A stretch of 64,000 nucleotides of DNA, taken from Gracilimonas sp. (GTDB taxonomy: Bacteria > Bacteroidota > Rhodothermia > Balneolales > Balneolaceae). Where the stretch lies: positions 372,001-436,000 of the forward strand of contig NZ_JAVJQO010000008.1 of assembly GCF_040218225.1 (NCBI RefSeq). Reading direction: 5' to 3'. The translations under genes and the position numbers were made by a program. This document shows positions 35,610 to 44,448 of this stretch, piece after piece. The first letter of the stretch is position 1; every line of letters starts with the position of its first letter. The notes beneath the pieces were generated by a model. That model did not search any database, was not told where the DNA came from, and was given only the letters and a program-made list of their open reading frames with translations.

Positions 35610-36947
35610 TTAAACACCAGAATTTGGCTGAATTACAGCTGATTCGGAAGAAACAACAGTAATAGCAATCAGAGCTACCATGATAAATAAATTGATAAAC
35701 AAATTTATCATGTCAATTACTGACTGCATCTTGTAGGTAGTTTGAATCTCGTAATATTCGGCCAGCTGTTTGGCATTTTCCCTTAAAGCACCAGATTCTG
35801 CACCTAATCTAAATCTACTTAATGCCGTATTTGTAAATACCCCTGTGGCCTCCATAGACTCAATAAGCCCGGCACCATCCTTTAACATTTTACGAATCGC
35901 GACTTCTTTGATCTGCTTTTCCATGTATTTATTCCGGCATGCTTCAGAAGCTACTTTAATTACTTCAATATTTTGTCCTGAGCCACTGTAAAGAGTATAA
36001 AATACACGAGCAAAAATTTCGATACTTGTTTTATGTAATAAATCACCCAAAACGGGCAGATGTATTATATATTTATCTTTGAGCAACTGCCCCTTCGGGG
36101 TTCGAATAAAGTATACAAAGCCAGCGATTGGGATTATAAATGACAATACAATTAAGATCCAATTATCTCTCAGCCAATAACTCATATCCAAAGTTGCTGC
36201 TGTCATAGGTGGAAGAGCGATGTCCATTTCGAGAAACATTTCAGCTGTAGCAGGAAAAATGTAACCTACATAAAACAGCACAACACCGATAACCGCTAAA
36301 ACGGTTACGGCGGGCATCATAAGAGCACGCCTCATATTCTTTTTAAACTCAGCATCCCTCTCCATGAACTTAGCAGTACTTTCAAATACCAATGCCATAT
36401 TACCTGAGGTGGAAGCAACACTTAGCATATAAGCAGCAAATTTACCGAAGATATCTTCATGTTTACCATATACTTCAGAACCTTCTTTACCATCCTTTAA
36501 GTCTTTCTGAATGGTTTTAATAACCTCTTTCATCCTCTTGTTCTGAGTATCCTCGTATAGAAGATTCAAAATCTCATCATAAGGCAACTGTTGTTGAAGC
36601 AGATCGGATGATAGCCGGATAAAAGTAACTACCTCTTGCTGTGGAACCCCTCCTTTAAAGTCAAAAAGCTTTTTGTTTATACTCTTAACTTTATAGCCAA
36701 GCTTAACAAGAGCCTTTTCCAGCTCTTCTTTGGTATAAGCTTCCTGTTCACCGGTAACTACTGGTTTACCCGGTCGCTGAACCTTATACATAAACATTAC
36801 TTTCTCGTCAACAGACTGGATTTTTAGTCCATTAGTCTTTGAAAGCCTGTCGACCTTAAGCTGAGCTTCCTTTTTATTGTCAGCCTCAAATTCAGTTTGT
36901 ACAACTTTTCCCTTTTGTGATATCGCTTTTAGCCTGAATTGTGCCAT
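35610..36947 (-). CDS. pilC: PilC/GspF-type inner-membrane platform protein
   Basis: A 445-residue integral membrane protein that anchors the pilus motor. The T2SF fold appears twice: one copy around FIRLSSDLLQQQLPYDEIL to MRRALMMPAVTVLAVIGVVLFYVGYIFPATAEMF, the second around IEIFARVFYTLYSGSGQNIEV to the C-terminal YKMQSVIDMINLFINLFIMVALIAITVV. It has three transmembrane helices in the usual positions. Before the first T2SF repeat is a duplicated, hydrophilic segment (about 1-115) that looks like two copies of a small alpha/beta motif. It is the first gene of the minus-strand pilus cluster; the 342 bases upstream probably contain its promoter. Confidence 0.92.
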   Translation of the reverse strand: MAQFRLKAISQKGKVVQTEFEADNKKEAQLKVDRLSKTNGLKIQSVDEKVMFMYKVQRPGKPVVTGEQEAYTKEELEKALVKLGYKVKSINKKLFDFKGGVPQQEVVTFIRLSSDLLQQQLPYDEILNLLYEDTQNKRMKEVIKTIQKDLKDGKEGSEVYGKHEDIFGKFAAYMLSVASTSGNMALVFESTAKFMERDAEFKKNMRRALMMPAVTVLAVIGVVLFYVGYIFPATAEMFLEMDIALPPMTAATLDMSYWLRDNWILIVLSFIIPIAGFVYFIRTPKGQLLKDKYIIHLPVLGDLLHKTSIEIFARVFYTLYSGSGQNIEVIKVASEACRNKYMEKQIKEVAIRKMLKDGAGLIESMEATGVFTNTALSRFRLGAESGALRENAKQLAEYYEIQTTYKMQSVIDMINLFINLFIMVALIAITVVSSESAVIQPNSGV

Positions 36948-37289
36948 AATGCTAAAATTTACCCATCTCAGTTTTTAGACATTTAGTCTGCATTAATATA
37001 GTTTCAATAATCCAGTATTTCTTAATTCGATTACGAATTGTTTACTAAACCGGGTTGCCACTTAATGATGATATATATCTTTATTTGTTACAATAAACTA
37101 CTTTTTTTTTAGAAATAAGAATAATCTTGTAAAAGCAACTATTAAAATCTCTTATACTATTTCATATGTATTCGGCAGTATTCCAAAAAACATAAATCAA
37201 ACTTTGATAAAAAGCGCAGACATCGTTGCTGAAAAATTATTTACTGTTTTTTATAAACCAGCATTCTATCTTGGTTCAAAGAATTTAGA
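36948..37289. other. Gene-free divergent intergenic region, 342 bases
   Basis: Very AT-rich spacer between the start of the minus-strand pilus cluster and the plus-strand MFS gene, so promoters for both must lie here. Contains one perfect inverted repeat AATTCG-ATTA-CGAATT (37024-37039) that could be an operator, and a 10-base T-run near 37105. No ORF, RNA gene or confident promoter motif is visible. Confidence 0.6.
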
Positions 37290-38498
37290 ATGACAAAGAA
37301 GCAAGACGGCAATCCCTACCTAATTATTTTTGCCCTCTGGTTACTTGTTTTTGCAGCAAGTAGTCAGGTCATGATTATTTCACCCATTCTCCCCCGTATA
37401 AGCGAACAACTTGGAACCCCTTTAGAAATCCTTGGAAATTTAGTCACCGTTTATGCAGTTATGGTTGGCTTGTTTGCAATTATCATGGGGCCTCTTTCCG
37501 ACAAAATTGGACGCCGTAAGATTTTATTAATTGGAACGGGTGGAATTTCCTTCTTCCTGTTTCTTCATGGACTTGTTGATTCATTCATAGGCTTATTAGT
37601 TGTTCGTGCCCTCGCAGGGATGGCCGGAGGTGTTCTAAGTGGCTCGGCTGTAGCATATGTTGGTGATTACTTTCCCTACGAAAAAAGAGGCTGGGCAAAC
37701 GGTTGGATCATGAGTGGCATAGCTATGGGCCAGATATTGGGGATCCCATTAGGAACATTGTTGGCAGATTTAATGGGCTTCCGAATTCCTTTTGTTCTAT
37801 TCGGTGCCATCATGGCCCTTACCTATGTTTTGATTTTGGCAAAAGTACCACAGCCAAATGTTGAATTATCTCAAGAGCGGGTTACATTTAAAGGATCCAT
37901 TTCGAAATATTACACCTTACTAAAACGAAGTGAGGTAAGAGCTGTAGCTTTTGCATATGTAGTGATGTTTCTCAGCATATCAGTTTATGTGGTATACCTT
38001 CCTACATGGCTTGAAAATAAATTTGGAGTTAGCGGTACGGCCATTGCTTCCCTCTTCTTCGTGGGAGGAATAGCTAATGTAATCACAGGTCCAATTGCCG
38101 GTAAAATATCAGATCGTATTGGGCGAAAAAAAATTATAATAATTTCCTGTCTTGGGCTCGCATTGGTTATGGGAATTACTACTTATGTTATTTCCGAATT
38201 CTGGATTGCCTACATCGTCTTTTTTGTCACTATGGTGCTTATCGCAATGCGAATCAGTCCATTTCAAGCACTCTCTACTCAGCTGATAAAATCTGATAAC
38301 CGGGGTTCTTTGATGAGTTTACTGGTAGCTATTGGTCAGGTTGGATATGGAGTTGGAGGAGCAATAGCCGGGCCTTTTTACGTAGAAAGTGGATATGTCA
38401 GTAATACCTTTATGGGTACATGCATGATACTTTTAATGGCATATGTGGTATGGAAACATGTTCCTGAGCCGGAACTAAATACTGAAAACCATGCCTAA
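37290..38498 (+). CDS. MFS transporter
   Basis: A 402-residue, 12-helix major facilitator. Motif A appears in both halves (GPLSDKIGRRKILLIG and AGKISDRIGRKKIIII). The first half begins with FALWLLVFAASSQVMIISPILPRISEQ. It resembles the DHA1-type drug and sugar-efflux proteins. The substrate cannot be deduced. It is a single gene with free space on both sides. Confidence 0.85.
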   Translation: MTKKQDGNPYLIIFALWLLVFAASSQVMIISPILPRISEQLGTPLEILGNLVTVYAVMVGLFAIIMGPLSDKIGRRKILLIGTGGISFFLFLHGLVDSFIGLLVVRALAGMAGGVLSGSAVAYVGDYFPYEKRGWANGWIMSGIAMGQILGIPLGTLLADLMGFRIPFVLFGAIMALTYVLILAKVPQPNVELSQERVTFKGSISKYYTLLKRSEVRAVAFAYVVMFLSISVYVVYLPTWLENKFGVSGTAIASLFFVGGIANVITGPIAGKISDRIGRKKIIIISCLGLALVMGITTYVISEFWIAYIVFFVTMVLIAMRISPFQALSTQLIKSDNRGSLMSLLVAIGQVGYGVGGAIAGPFYVESGYVSNTFMGTCMILLMAYVVWKHVPEPELNTENHA

Positions 38499-38630
38499 CT
38501 TATTCCAATTCAATTTCTTTTCTGTATTCTGATTCTTTCTTTCCTAATTTACTTTTATAACGTATTTCTAACTTGAAATGAATTTTATTGTAACTTAGTA
38601 TCCCTTTAGTTCTCTATAAAAGAAAAAACT

Positions 38631-40085
38631 ATGCGTAAAATATCTCTACTTCTTTGCACGGCTTTTTTATTACATATTTTCGTTGGATGTACATCAAATG
38701 ATGACGAAACCGTTGTCATTCAGGGTGCAGTTACGAATTCAGATAATGGTAATTCCATAGCAAATGCTACTGTACAAATTACCAGCCCTCAAGAATTCAG
38801 TGACTTTACAAGAACTGATTCGGCGGGTCAATATTCATTTAGTAACATTAATGTTTCAGAGCTAACTGATTTAACATTGGCTGCCTCGGCAACTGACTAT
38901 GTTTCAGAAAGCCGAAATGTTCAGGTTGCTTCCGGAGATAATATTACAAGCTTCAACTTTCAGCTTACTCCCGAAGGCAATAATAATGGCGGCGGTGGTA
39001 ACGACGATGATGGAGGTGTTTCGGGCCCCTCTGCAGGTGCAGCAGCAATTATCCTTGATGGGATATCAGAGGAAACAATCAACATTGCTGAGACCGGTGG
39101 AATTGTTAATACCAGTTTTTCTTTTCAGGTTCAGGATTCTTCAGGTAGAAATCTCGACTTAAACAATTCAGAAGAAGTGACATTTTCTATTATCTCTGGC
39201 CCCAATGGTGGTGAAGGTATTACTCCTATAACAGCAACTACCAATGCCAACGGTACTGTCACTTCAAATCTTTATAGTGGAAATTTAGCTGGTGTAGTGC
39301 AAATTCAGGCTGAAATTGTAAGAGAAGATATAGGCCTGACAATCAGATCAAGACCAGTGGCAATTACCATTCATGGTGGTTTTCCAGACTTGGATCATTT
39401 CAGTATTGCGGCAGATAACTATAATTTTGAGGGTTGGTCTATCAATGGAAACCGAAATCCTTTAACTGTAATATTGGGAGATCAGTTTGGTAATCCCGTA
39501 AAACCAGGAACAGCTGTCTATTTTACTACTACAGGTGGTATCATTCAGGGATCAGGAGCAGGAAACACTAATAGTGATGGAGAGGTAACAGTTAATCTGA
39601 TTTCCGGTGACCCACGCCCTAACGACAATGTGACCGGAAGTGGTGGTCGCGACGGGTATGCCACAGTAACTGCCAGAACTATCAATGGAAACAACCAGGA
39701 AATAGAGAAGAATGTAATTATTGTATTTTCTACATCTGCAGCATCTATTTCAGCAAACCCTACAACCTTTGATTTACAACCCAATGGCGGTGCAAGTTTT
39801 ACTTATACGGTCACCGATCTAAATGGAAACCCGATGGCTGCCGGTACAGAAATTTCGATTGATGGAGGGGACGATATTGAAGTTACCGGAGATACGGATT
39901 TCACACTTGGCAATTATCTATATCCGGGCCCCGGTGCTACTGAATTCCAATTTTCAATTCGGGATACGGATGAAGAATCAGCTGATCCTGCAGATCTGAC
40001 AATAAAAATTTCAGTTACCACGCCTTCTGGCCAACAAACAACGTACTCAGGTATTTCTGGAACCAGAAGAAAAAGCGTAAACTGA
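38631..40085 (+). CDS. Surface lipoprotein with carboxypeptidase-regulatory-like and bacterial Ig-like domains
   Basis: A 484-residue lipoprotein; the lipobox cysteine is at about residue 20 (IFVGC). Residues about 28-115 form a carboxypeptidase-regulatory-like domain (VIQGAVTNSDNGNSIANATVQITSPQEF, then AGQYSFSNINVSELTDLTL). A glycine/asparagine/aspartate linker follows (NNNGGGGNDDDGG). The rest holds bacterial Ig-like (Big_1/invasin-type) repeats with GTVTSNLYSGNLAGVVQIQA and DGEVTVNLISGDP signatures. It is probably displayed on the outer membrane, perhaps as an adhesin or structural factor. No operon partner. It is followed by a strong terminator. Confidence 0.75.
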   Translation: MRKISLLLCTAFLLHIFVGCTSNDDETVVIQGAVTNSDNGNSIANATVQITSPQEFSDFTRTDSAGQYSFSNINVSELTDLTLAASATDYVSESRNVQVASGDNITSFNFQLTPEGNNNGGGGNDDDGGVSGPSAGAAAIILDGISEETINIAETGGIVNTSFSFQVQDSSGRNLDLNNSEEVTFSIISGPNGGEGITPITATTNANGTVTSNLYSGNLAGVVQIQAEIVREDIGLTIRSRPVAITIHGGFPDLDHFSIAADNYNFEGWSINGNRNPLTVILGDQFGNPVKPGTAVYFTTTGGIIQGSGAGNTNSDGEVTVNLISGDPRPNDNVTGSGGRDGYATVTARTINGNNQEIEKNVIIVFSTSAASISANPTTFDLQPNGGASFTYTVTDLNGNPMAAGTEISIDGGDDIEVTGDTDFTLGNYLYPGPGATEFQFSIRDTDEESADPADLTIKISVTTPSGQQTTYSGISGTRRKSVN

Positions 40086-40108
40086 TTTTTAAATAATCAT
40101 TCTTTCCA

Positions 40109-40139
40109 AAGTCCGCCTTAATCAAGGTGGACTTTTTTA
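40109..40139 (+). terminator. Rho-independent terminator of the Ig-like lipoprotein gene
   Basis: AAGTCCGCCTT (40109-40119) pairs with AAGGTGGACTT (40124-40134) with one G-T pair, loop AATC, followed by a T-run. It lies 24 bases after the stop codon. Confidence 0.9.
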
Positions 40140-40213
40140 TTTTAATCCTTTCTTACAATCGTTCTAACCGCTACCTTTGAAGCTCATCACTAATACAGGT
40201 ATAATTTTCGATT

Positions 40214-40774
40214 ATGAACGCAGAAAATACTTTTGAATACAACAGTGTTAATTACAAAGAGTTTCTTAAAAAATTCAGAAATACAGATAGCTCAAAGCAC
40301 ACACTGATTGTATATGCTGGTCCTTTCACAACAAACCGTAAAGCTTCTATTGACGAGCTGAAAAGAGAGGTGATCGGTGAGGCTGTTGTTATAGATCTGG
40401 CGGAAGTAGTTACACCATACGAAGAAGAAAGTTATGCCAATATTGATGAATGCCTTTCTTCAATTGATGACAAAGCTCCTTTGGTCATTTTTAAAAATGC
40501 AGAGCAGCTCAACGGTGTTTACACTGGGTTTTCAGGATCTGTGGTTAAGTATGCTTCGCCACAGGAAAAGTACTTTCTCAAAAATGTCAACAAGATTAAA
40601 GCTCCTGTTGTACTGGAGTTTAAAGAATTTGATCAGCTTGACCGGATGGTTGTAAGAAAGGCCGACTCAGTTGTGCTATTTAAAGCCCCCTCCTCCTTAA
40701 TTGAAAGATTAGCCTGGAAAGTCCAGAATGTACACGTACACGGGTCTAATTTTTTATCCCCTCGTCCACATTAA
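40214..40774 (+). CDS. Conserved hypothetical protein
   Basis: A 186-residue cytoplasmic protein that I do not recognise. Alternating strands and helices (LIVYAGPF, EAVVIDLAEVV, PLVIFKNAEQLNGVY, APVVLEFKEFDQLDRMVVRKADSVVLF, LIERLAWKV) recall the core of a P-loop or AAA-like fold: a Walker B-like PLVIFKNAEQL and a strand like those before a sensor. There is no Walker A. It sits 3 bases upstream of the MATE transporter in the same direction, so the two are probably co-transcribed. Could be a degenerate AAA protein; the fold guess is weak. Confidence 0.7.
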   Translation: MNAENTFEYNSVNYKEFLKKFRNTDSSKHTLIVYAGPFTTNRKASIDELKREVIGEAVVIDLAEVVTPYEEESYANIDECLSSIDDKAPLVIFKNAEQLNGVYTGFSGSVVKYASPQEKYFLKNVNKIKAPVVLEFKEFDQLDRMVVRKADSVVLFKAPSSLIERLAWKVQNVHVHGSNFLSPRPH

Positions 40775-40777
40775 TTT

Positions 40778-42190
40778 ATGACCGAAATACAGCCAGAAAA
40801 CTCCCCACGATCTTTATGGGTTGATATTAAAGCCTCTCTGGCTGGAACTGAACTAGATTTCACTACAGGAAGCATAGGCCGGGCTATATTAATCCTCTCC
40901 ATCCCAATGGTATTGGAGATGATGATGGAATCCATCTTTGCTGTTGTCGATATCTTCTTTGTTAGCAAACTAGGAGCCGATGCTGTTGCTGCTGTTGGAA
41001 TCACAGAATCCGTTCTTACACTTGTGTATGCCATCGGAATTGGATTTAGCATGGCCACAACGGCTATTATATCCCGCCGAATTGGTGAAAAAAATAAAGA
41101 TGAAGCCGCTATTTCTGCTGTTCAGGCTATTTTCGTTTGTCTGATTATTTCTGCTCCAATTTCTATAACCGGAATTTTCTTCGCTGAAGAGATTCTCTTG
41201 CTTATGGGGGCTAATGAAAATATTGCAAGTAACCTTTCTTCCTACACTGCAATTATGTTAGGAGGAAATTTGGTCATTATGTTTCTGTTTGTCATTAATT
41301 CCATCTTTCGGGGAGCTGGAGATGCTGCAATAGCAATGCGTGTTTTATGGATAGCAAACGGGATTAATATTGTGTTAGACCCATTACTTATTTTTGGTTA
41401 TGGTCCTTTCCCCGAGCTTGGAATCGCTGGAGCGGCAGTCGCAACTACTATTGGACGAGGCGTTGGAGTATGTTATCAATTCTATCGTTTATTTGATGAT
41501 AATGGCCGAATAAAAATTTTGCGCAAACACTTATCAATTCAGACAGAGATCCTGAAAAAGATGGTGCGTGTTTCGATTGGCGGAATAGGCCAATTTTTAA
41601 TTGCCACTGCCAGCTGGGTCGGCTTGGTGAGAATTATTGCTGAATTTGGAAGTATTGCATTGGCTGGGTACACCATTGCCATCCGAATTTTGATCTTTTC
41701 AATTCTCCCTTCCTGGGGAATGAGTAATGCAGCCGCAACTCTTGTGGGACAGAACCTTGGGGCAAATCAACCCGACCGGGCAGAGAAATCTACATGGATA
41801 TCAGCTATTATAAACATGATTTTTCTGGGACTGGTTGGTGTGCTCTTTCTAATTTTTGCTGAAAACCTCGTAAGTATTTTCACCGACGACTTAGCCATTA
41901 TTGAAGTAGGCTCAAAATGCCTGCGTATCATGAGTTACGGATATCTTGCCTATGCTTTCGGAATGGTTATAATTCAGGCTTTTAACGGTGCAGGAGATAC
42001 TAAAACCCCCACTTTAATTAACCTTATTTGCTTCTGGATTATTGAAATACCACTCGCTTACTTCCTCGCCATTACGCTTGAATGGAACGAAGAAGGCGTT
42101 TTTTACTCTATAGTAATAGCGGAATCACTATTGGGCGTAATAGGCTTTATATTGTTCCGACGCGGAAATTGGAAAAAAACTAAAGTATAG
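40778..42190 (+). CDS. MATE-family multidrug/Na+ efflux protein
   Basis: A 470-residue membrane protein with 12 predicted helices and two homologous halves: the first has [36 protein letters not shown], the second has [21 protein letters not shown] and [21 protein letters not shown]. These are MatE signatures; the family exports cationic drugs or other compounds with Na+ or H+ coupling. Subgroup (NorM or DinF) was not resolved. It begins 3 bases after the hypothetical gene and ends 1 base before the SUI1 gene. Confidence 0.9.
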   Translation: MTEIQPENSPRSLWVDIKASLAGTELDFTTGSIGRAILILSIPMVLEMMMESIFAVVDIFFVSKLGADAVAAVGITESVLTLVYAIGIGFSMATTAIISRRIGEKNKDEAAISAVQAIFVCLIISAPISITGIFFAEEILLLMGANENIASNLSSYTAIMLGGNLVIMFLFVINSIFRGAGDAAIAMRVLWIANGINIVLDPLLIFGYGPFPELGIAGAAVATTIGRGVGVCYQFYRLFDDNGRIKILRKHLSIQTEILKKMVRVSIGGIGQFLIATASWVGLVRIIAEFGSIALAGYTIAIRILIFSILPSWGMSNAAATLVGQNLGANQPDRAEKSTWISAIINMIFLGLVGVLFLIFAENLVSIFTDDLAIIEVGSKCLRIMSYGYLAYAFGMVIIQAFNGAGDTKTPTLINLICFWIIEIPLAYFLAITLEWNEEGVFYSIVIAESLLGVIGFILFRRGNWKKTKV

Positions 42191-42191
42191 A

Positions 42192-42416
42192 ATGAAAGTT
42201 AGTGTAAAAATGGAAACAGCCGGACGAAGAGGAAAGCAAGTTTCGGTTATAAGAGGAATCACACACAATCCCCAGGTAATTGAAGACCTTGAAAAAAAGC
42301 TAAAAACACAGCTTGGTACCGGGGGAACAATTAAGGGTAAAACAATAGAAATCCAGGGAGATCACGTAGACCGGATAAAGAAAATCCTGGAAAAAGAAGG
42401 CTACGAGGTGAAATAG
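42192..42416 (+). CDS. eIF1/SUI1-family translation factor (YciH-like)
   Basis: A 74-residue SUI1-fold protein. KQVSVIRGI, then KTQLGTGGTIKGKTIEIQGDHVDRIKKILEKEGYEV is the core that in eIF1 and YciH contacts the ribosome P site. Bacterial homologues exist in many phyla but are not essential; the likely role is tuning of start-codon selection. It is the third gene in a three-gene unit with the hypothetical protein and MATE. Very short but unmistakable. Confidence 0.9.
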   Translation: MKVSVKMETAGRRGKQVSVIRGITHNPQVIEDLEKKLKTQLGTGGTIKGKTIEIQGDHVDRIKKILEKEGYEVK

Positions 42417-42428
42417 GTTTTAGTGGCA

Positions 42429-42475
42429 AGGTGTTAGGCTCATCCCTAACACCTAAAGCCTATCGCCTAAACCTA
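42429..42475. repeat. Hairpin with 7-base-periodic CCTA repeats between convergent genes
   Basis: A perfect 10-bp inverted repeat, AGGTGTTAGG (42429-42438) and CCTAACACCT (42445-42454), with a 6-base loop. The right arm continues as CCTA units starting at 42445, 42452, 42459, 42466 and 42472, with spacing 7, 7, 7 and 6. No U-tract follows on either strand. It may act as a bidirectional 3' end structure, or be a dispersed intergenic repeat. Confidence 0.5.
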
Positions 42476-42481
42476 CTCCCA

Positions 42482-42973
42482 TCACAATTTTACTTTACTC
42501 TCCTGACGAGGGTCCAGATCATAAAGCGAGGAAGCCGTTGCCTGAATGGTTTTATACCATTCGTTACCAAACTTATCGTTGATGGTATAGAAATCGGCAA
42601 AATCAGGCTTTCGAATGGTCATCTTCCACTCTTGTGTCTTCGACTTAAAGGTAGGGTCAACATGAAGCAATTCATGATAAAGCATCATCTCTTTAGTCTC
42701 GTTATCAAGCATATCCCAAAGCTCTCCTGATATTTCAATCAGGTAGTCATTTCCGGAGTAGTGCTTTACTTCCCGGCTGGCTTTCATACATTTAGCCGCA
42801 CGCTGCTTGGATAAGTTTGGATAAACAAGGAAATAGCCGATTTCAGCCGGACCAAATTCCAGCTTATGCTTTTCGATAACTTTTTTTGCGATGGCCTCCA
42901 CTTCAGGAGATTCCATCAATTGCTTTGTTGAATGAATAGTTGCTTCAGCTTGTAAAAAATCGTTCTCTGGCAT
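42482..42973 (-). CDS. Putative zinc metallopeptidase (PhageMetallopep-like)
   Basis: A 163-residue protein with a single zincin HExxH motif, YHELLHV (H100, E101, H104), followed by a DP and a C-terminal KPDFADFYTINDKFGNEW stretch. The layout resembles the small PhageMetallopep family, in which the motif is followed by a conserved HD or KPDF segment. No signal peptide, so it should be cytoplasmic. Function unknown; the family also occurs in non-phage genomes. It converges with SUI1 across the CCTA hairpin. Confidence 0.6.
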   Translation of the reverse strand: MPENDFLQAEATIHSTKQLMESPEVEAIAKKVIEKHKLEFGPAEIGYFLVYPNLSKQRAAKCMKASREVKHYSGNDYLIEISGELWDMLDNETKEMMLYHELLHVDPTFKSKTQEWKMTIRKPDFADFYTINDKFGNEWYKTIQATASSLYDLDPRQESKVKL

Positions 42974-43001
42974 GAATAGTTTAGAACTCTAAAAATGAAA
43001 G

Positions 43002-43493
43002 TTATGATTTAGGGACCATAATAGATGTGGCCACAATTGAATACTCTTTCTGTGGTCCATTAATAGCATCTGCGTCTTCTCCTGCATCTTCAGCATAGTG
43101 CTTAGCCTGCTCTTCAGAAAGTTCTTTCACATTGAAAGTACCGACAAGTTTTACGGTCTTACCCTGCGAATCTGTAGGGATAAAAAACCCATAATCCTTA
43201 AATGTAATTCGGGCAGAATAACCATCCTGATTGGCTACAAAAAAGCAGCCTTTTTTCTGGCAAACCTTGGCTACTTGAGTTTCGAGAGTAACTTCTTTAC
43301 CTGAAATATCCTCTTCTGATTCAATAATTGAAGCCAGCGATCTCGCTTCACTCCACTCATCTATTTCAGAACCAAATACCTCATGGGTCTCGGTTACTTG
43401 TACAGGCTCAGATAAACGTACGACTTCTGTTTCCTGAGCGAACACAGAAAAAGGAATCATCAATAAAAACAGGGAAATAAATAAATTCTTCAT
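43002..43493 (-). CDS. DUF4920-type periplasmic protein
   Basis: A secreted protein of 163 residues from the chosen start. An in-frame ATG at 43526 would add 11 basic residues. I prefer 43493 because it begins directly at the signal peptide (MKNLFISLFLLMIPFSVFAQ). The mature domain runs through HEVFGSEIDEW, GKEVTLETQVAKVCQKKGCFFVAN and GFFIPTDSQGKTVKLVG, which match the DUF4920 family (OB-like, with the CQKKGC pair). The cysteine pair suggests metal or redox chemistry; function unknown. It lies 28 bases upstream of the metallopeptidase gene and downstream of Nei. Confidence 0.72.
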   Translation of the reverse strand: MKNLFISLFLLMIPFSVFAQETEVVRLSEPVQVTETHEVFGSEIDEWSEARSLASIIESEEDISGKEVTLETQVAKVCQKKGCFFVANQDGYSARITFKDYGFFIPTDSQGKTVKLVGTFNVKELSEEQAKHYAEDAGEDADAINGPQKEYSIVATSIMVPKS

Positions 43494-43564
43494 TCTCTTT
43501 TGTTTGATTTTAAGGAGACCAAACATACAAAGTTTAGCACCAATTATGCATCAAAAAGAATGAT

Positions 43565-44392
43565 TTAATTATGGTTTTTCTGCTCGGTTACACAATAGTA
43601 GACCTTACGCCCCCCGGTTTCCATAACGAGTATATCTTTGCCACATTTGTAGCAAGGTTTGCCAGCTCTTCCATATGCATAATGCCTGTATTGTCCTCTT
43701 GATGCCCCTTCCTCTTTTAACGCCTCAACTAAGCTATCAGGAGTAGTAAGCCCACCTGTTTTATATGACCTTCTTGAAAGATCCAGAGAATTTCTTGCTA
43801 ATGCTTCGATTTGCTCTTCGCTACAATCCTTTGGACGAAAATCCGGATCAACTCCGGAGCAGAATAAAATTTCACTCCGTAAATAATTCCCCAAACCACT
43901 TAGGAAACCCTGATCCAATAATAATGTAGATAGTTTCCGATTTTTAAAGGTGCTGCTTATATATCTCTCTAAAACTTCTTCATAGGTAGTTCCGGGGTGA
44001 ACCACATCAGGGCCAAGTTTCTTTATATAAGAGTGATTTTCAACCTCCCCATCATCAAGTATTTCAATTTCTGAAGCGGAATACAAGAATGCAGATTTAT
44101 CATGCGTATGAATAGCTACTCTCAACGACCTGTTGGTATCGGGTTCATCTCCATTTTCACTAATCATCCATTTCCCATACAGCTGATTATGTGAATATAA
44201 ACTCAGGTTATTCTCAAAGGAAGTTATGATTGCCTTTCCTCTCGGTGTAACAGAATTTATCTTTAAACCCTGTAAGCTTTTCTCAAATTGCTTTAGCTCA
44301 TCAAAAGCAAAAAATATAGCTTCAATTTCCTTACCTGTAATTGCATTACTGATTTTATCTGCTGCTCTCCAAATTTCTGGTCCTTCTGGCAT
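43565..44392 (-). CDS. nei: Fpg/Nei-family DNA glycosylase (endonuclease VIII-like)
   Basis: A 275-residue base-excision enzyme. After Met removal it starts with P-E-G-P-E, giving the catalytic Pro and Glu. The conserved Lys in the GKAIIT loop (about residue 52), and the helix-two-turn-helix LLDQGFLSGLGNYLRSEILF are present. The C-terminal zinc finger reads GKPCYKCGKDILVMETGGRKVYYCVTEQKN. The first three cysteines are there (CxxC and YYC), but the fourth ligand expected at C-x2-C is Glu in CVTE, so the zinc site may be altered. The conserved Arg of the finger (GGRKV) is kept. The gene diverges from a membrane-protein gene. Confidence 0.9.
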   Translation of the reverse strand: MPEGPEIWRAADKISNAITGKEIEAIFFAFDELKQFEKSLQGLKINSVTPRGKAIITSFENNLSLYSHNQLYGKWMISENGDEPDTNRSLRVAIHTHDKSAFLYSASEIEILDDGEVENHSYIKKLGPDVVHPGTTYEEVLERYISSTFKNRKLSTLLLDQGFLSGLGNYLRSEILFCSGVDPDFRPKDCSEEQIEALARNSLDLSRRSYKTGGLTTPDSLVEALKEEGASRGQYRHYAYGRAGKPCYKCGKDILVMETGGRKVYYCVTEQKNHN

Positions 44393-44448
44393 ATCTTAGT
44401 TTGGTTAAAGGTTTGGAAGTCCATACAATCCATAGCAAAAATCCGTTC

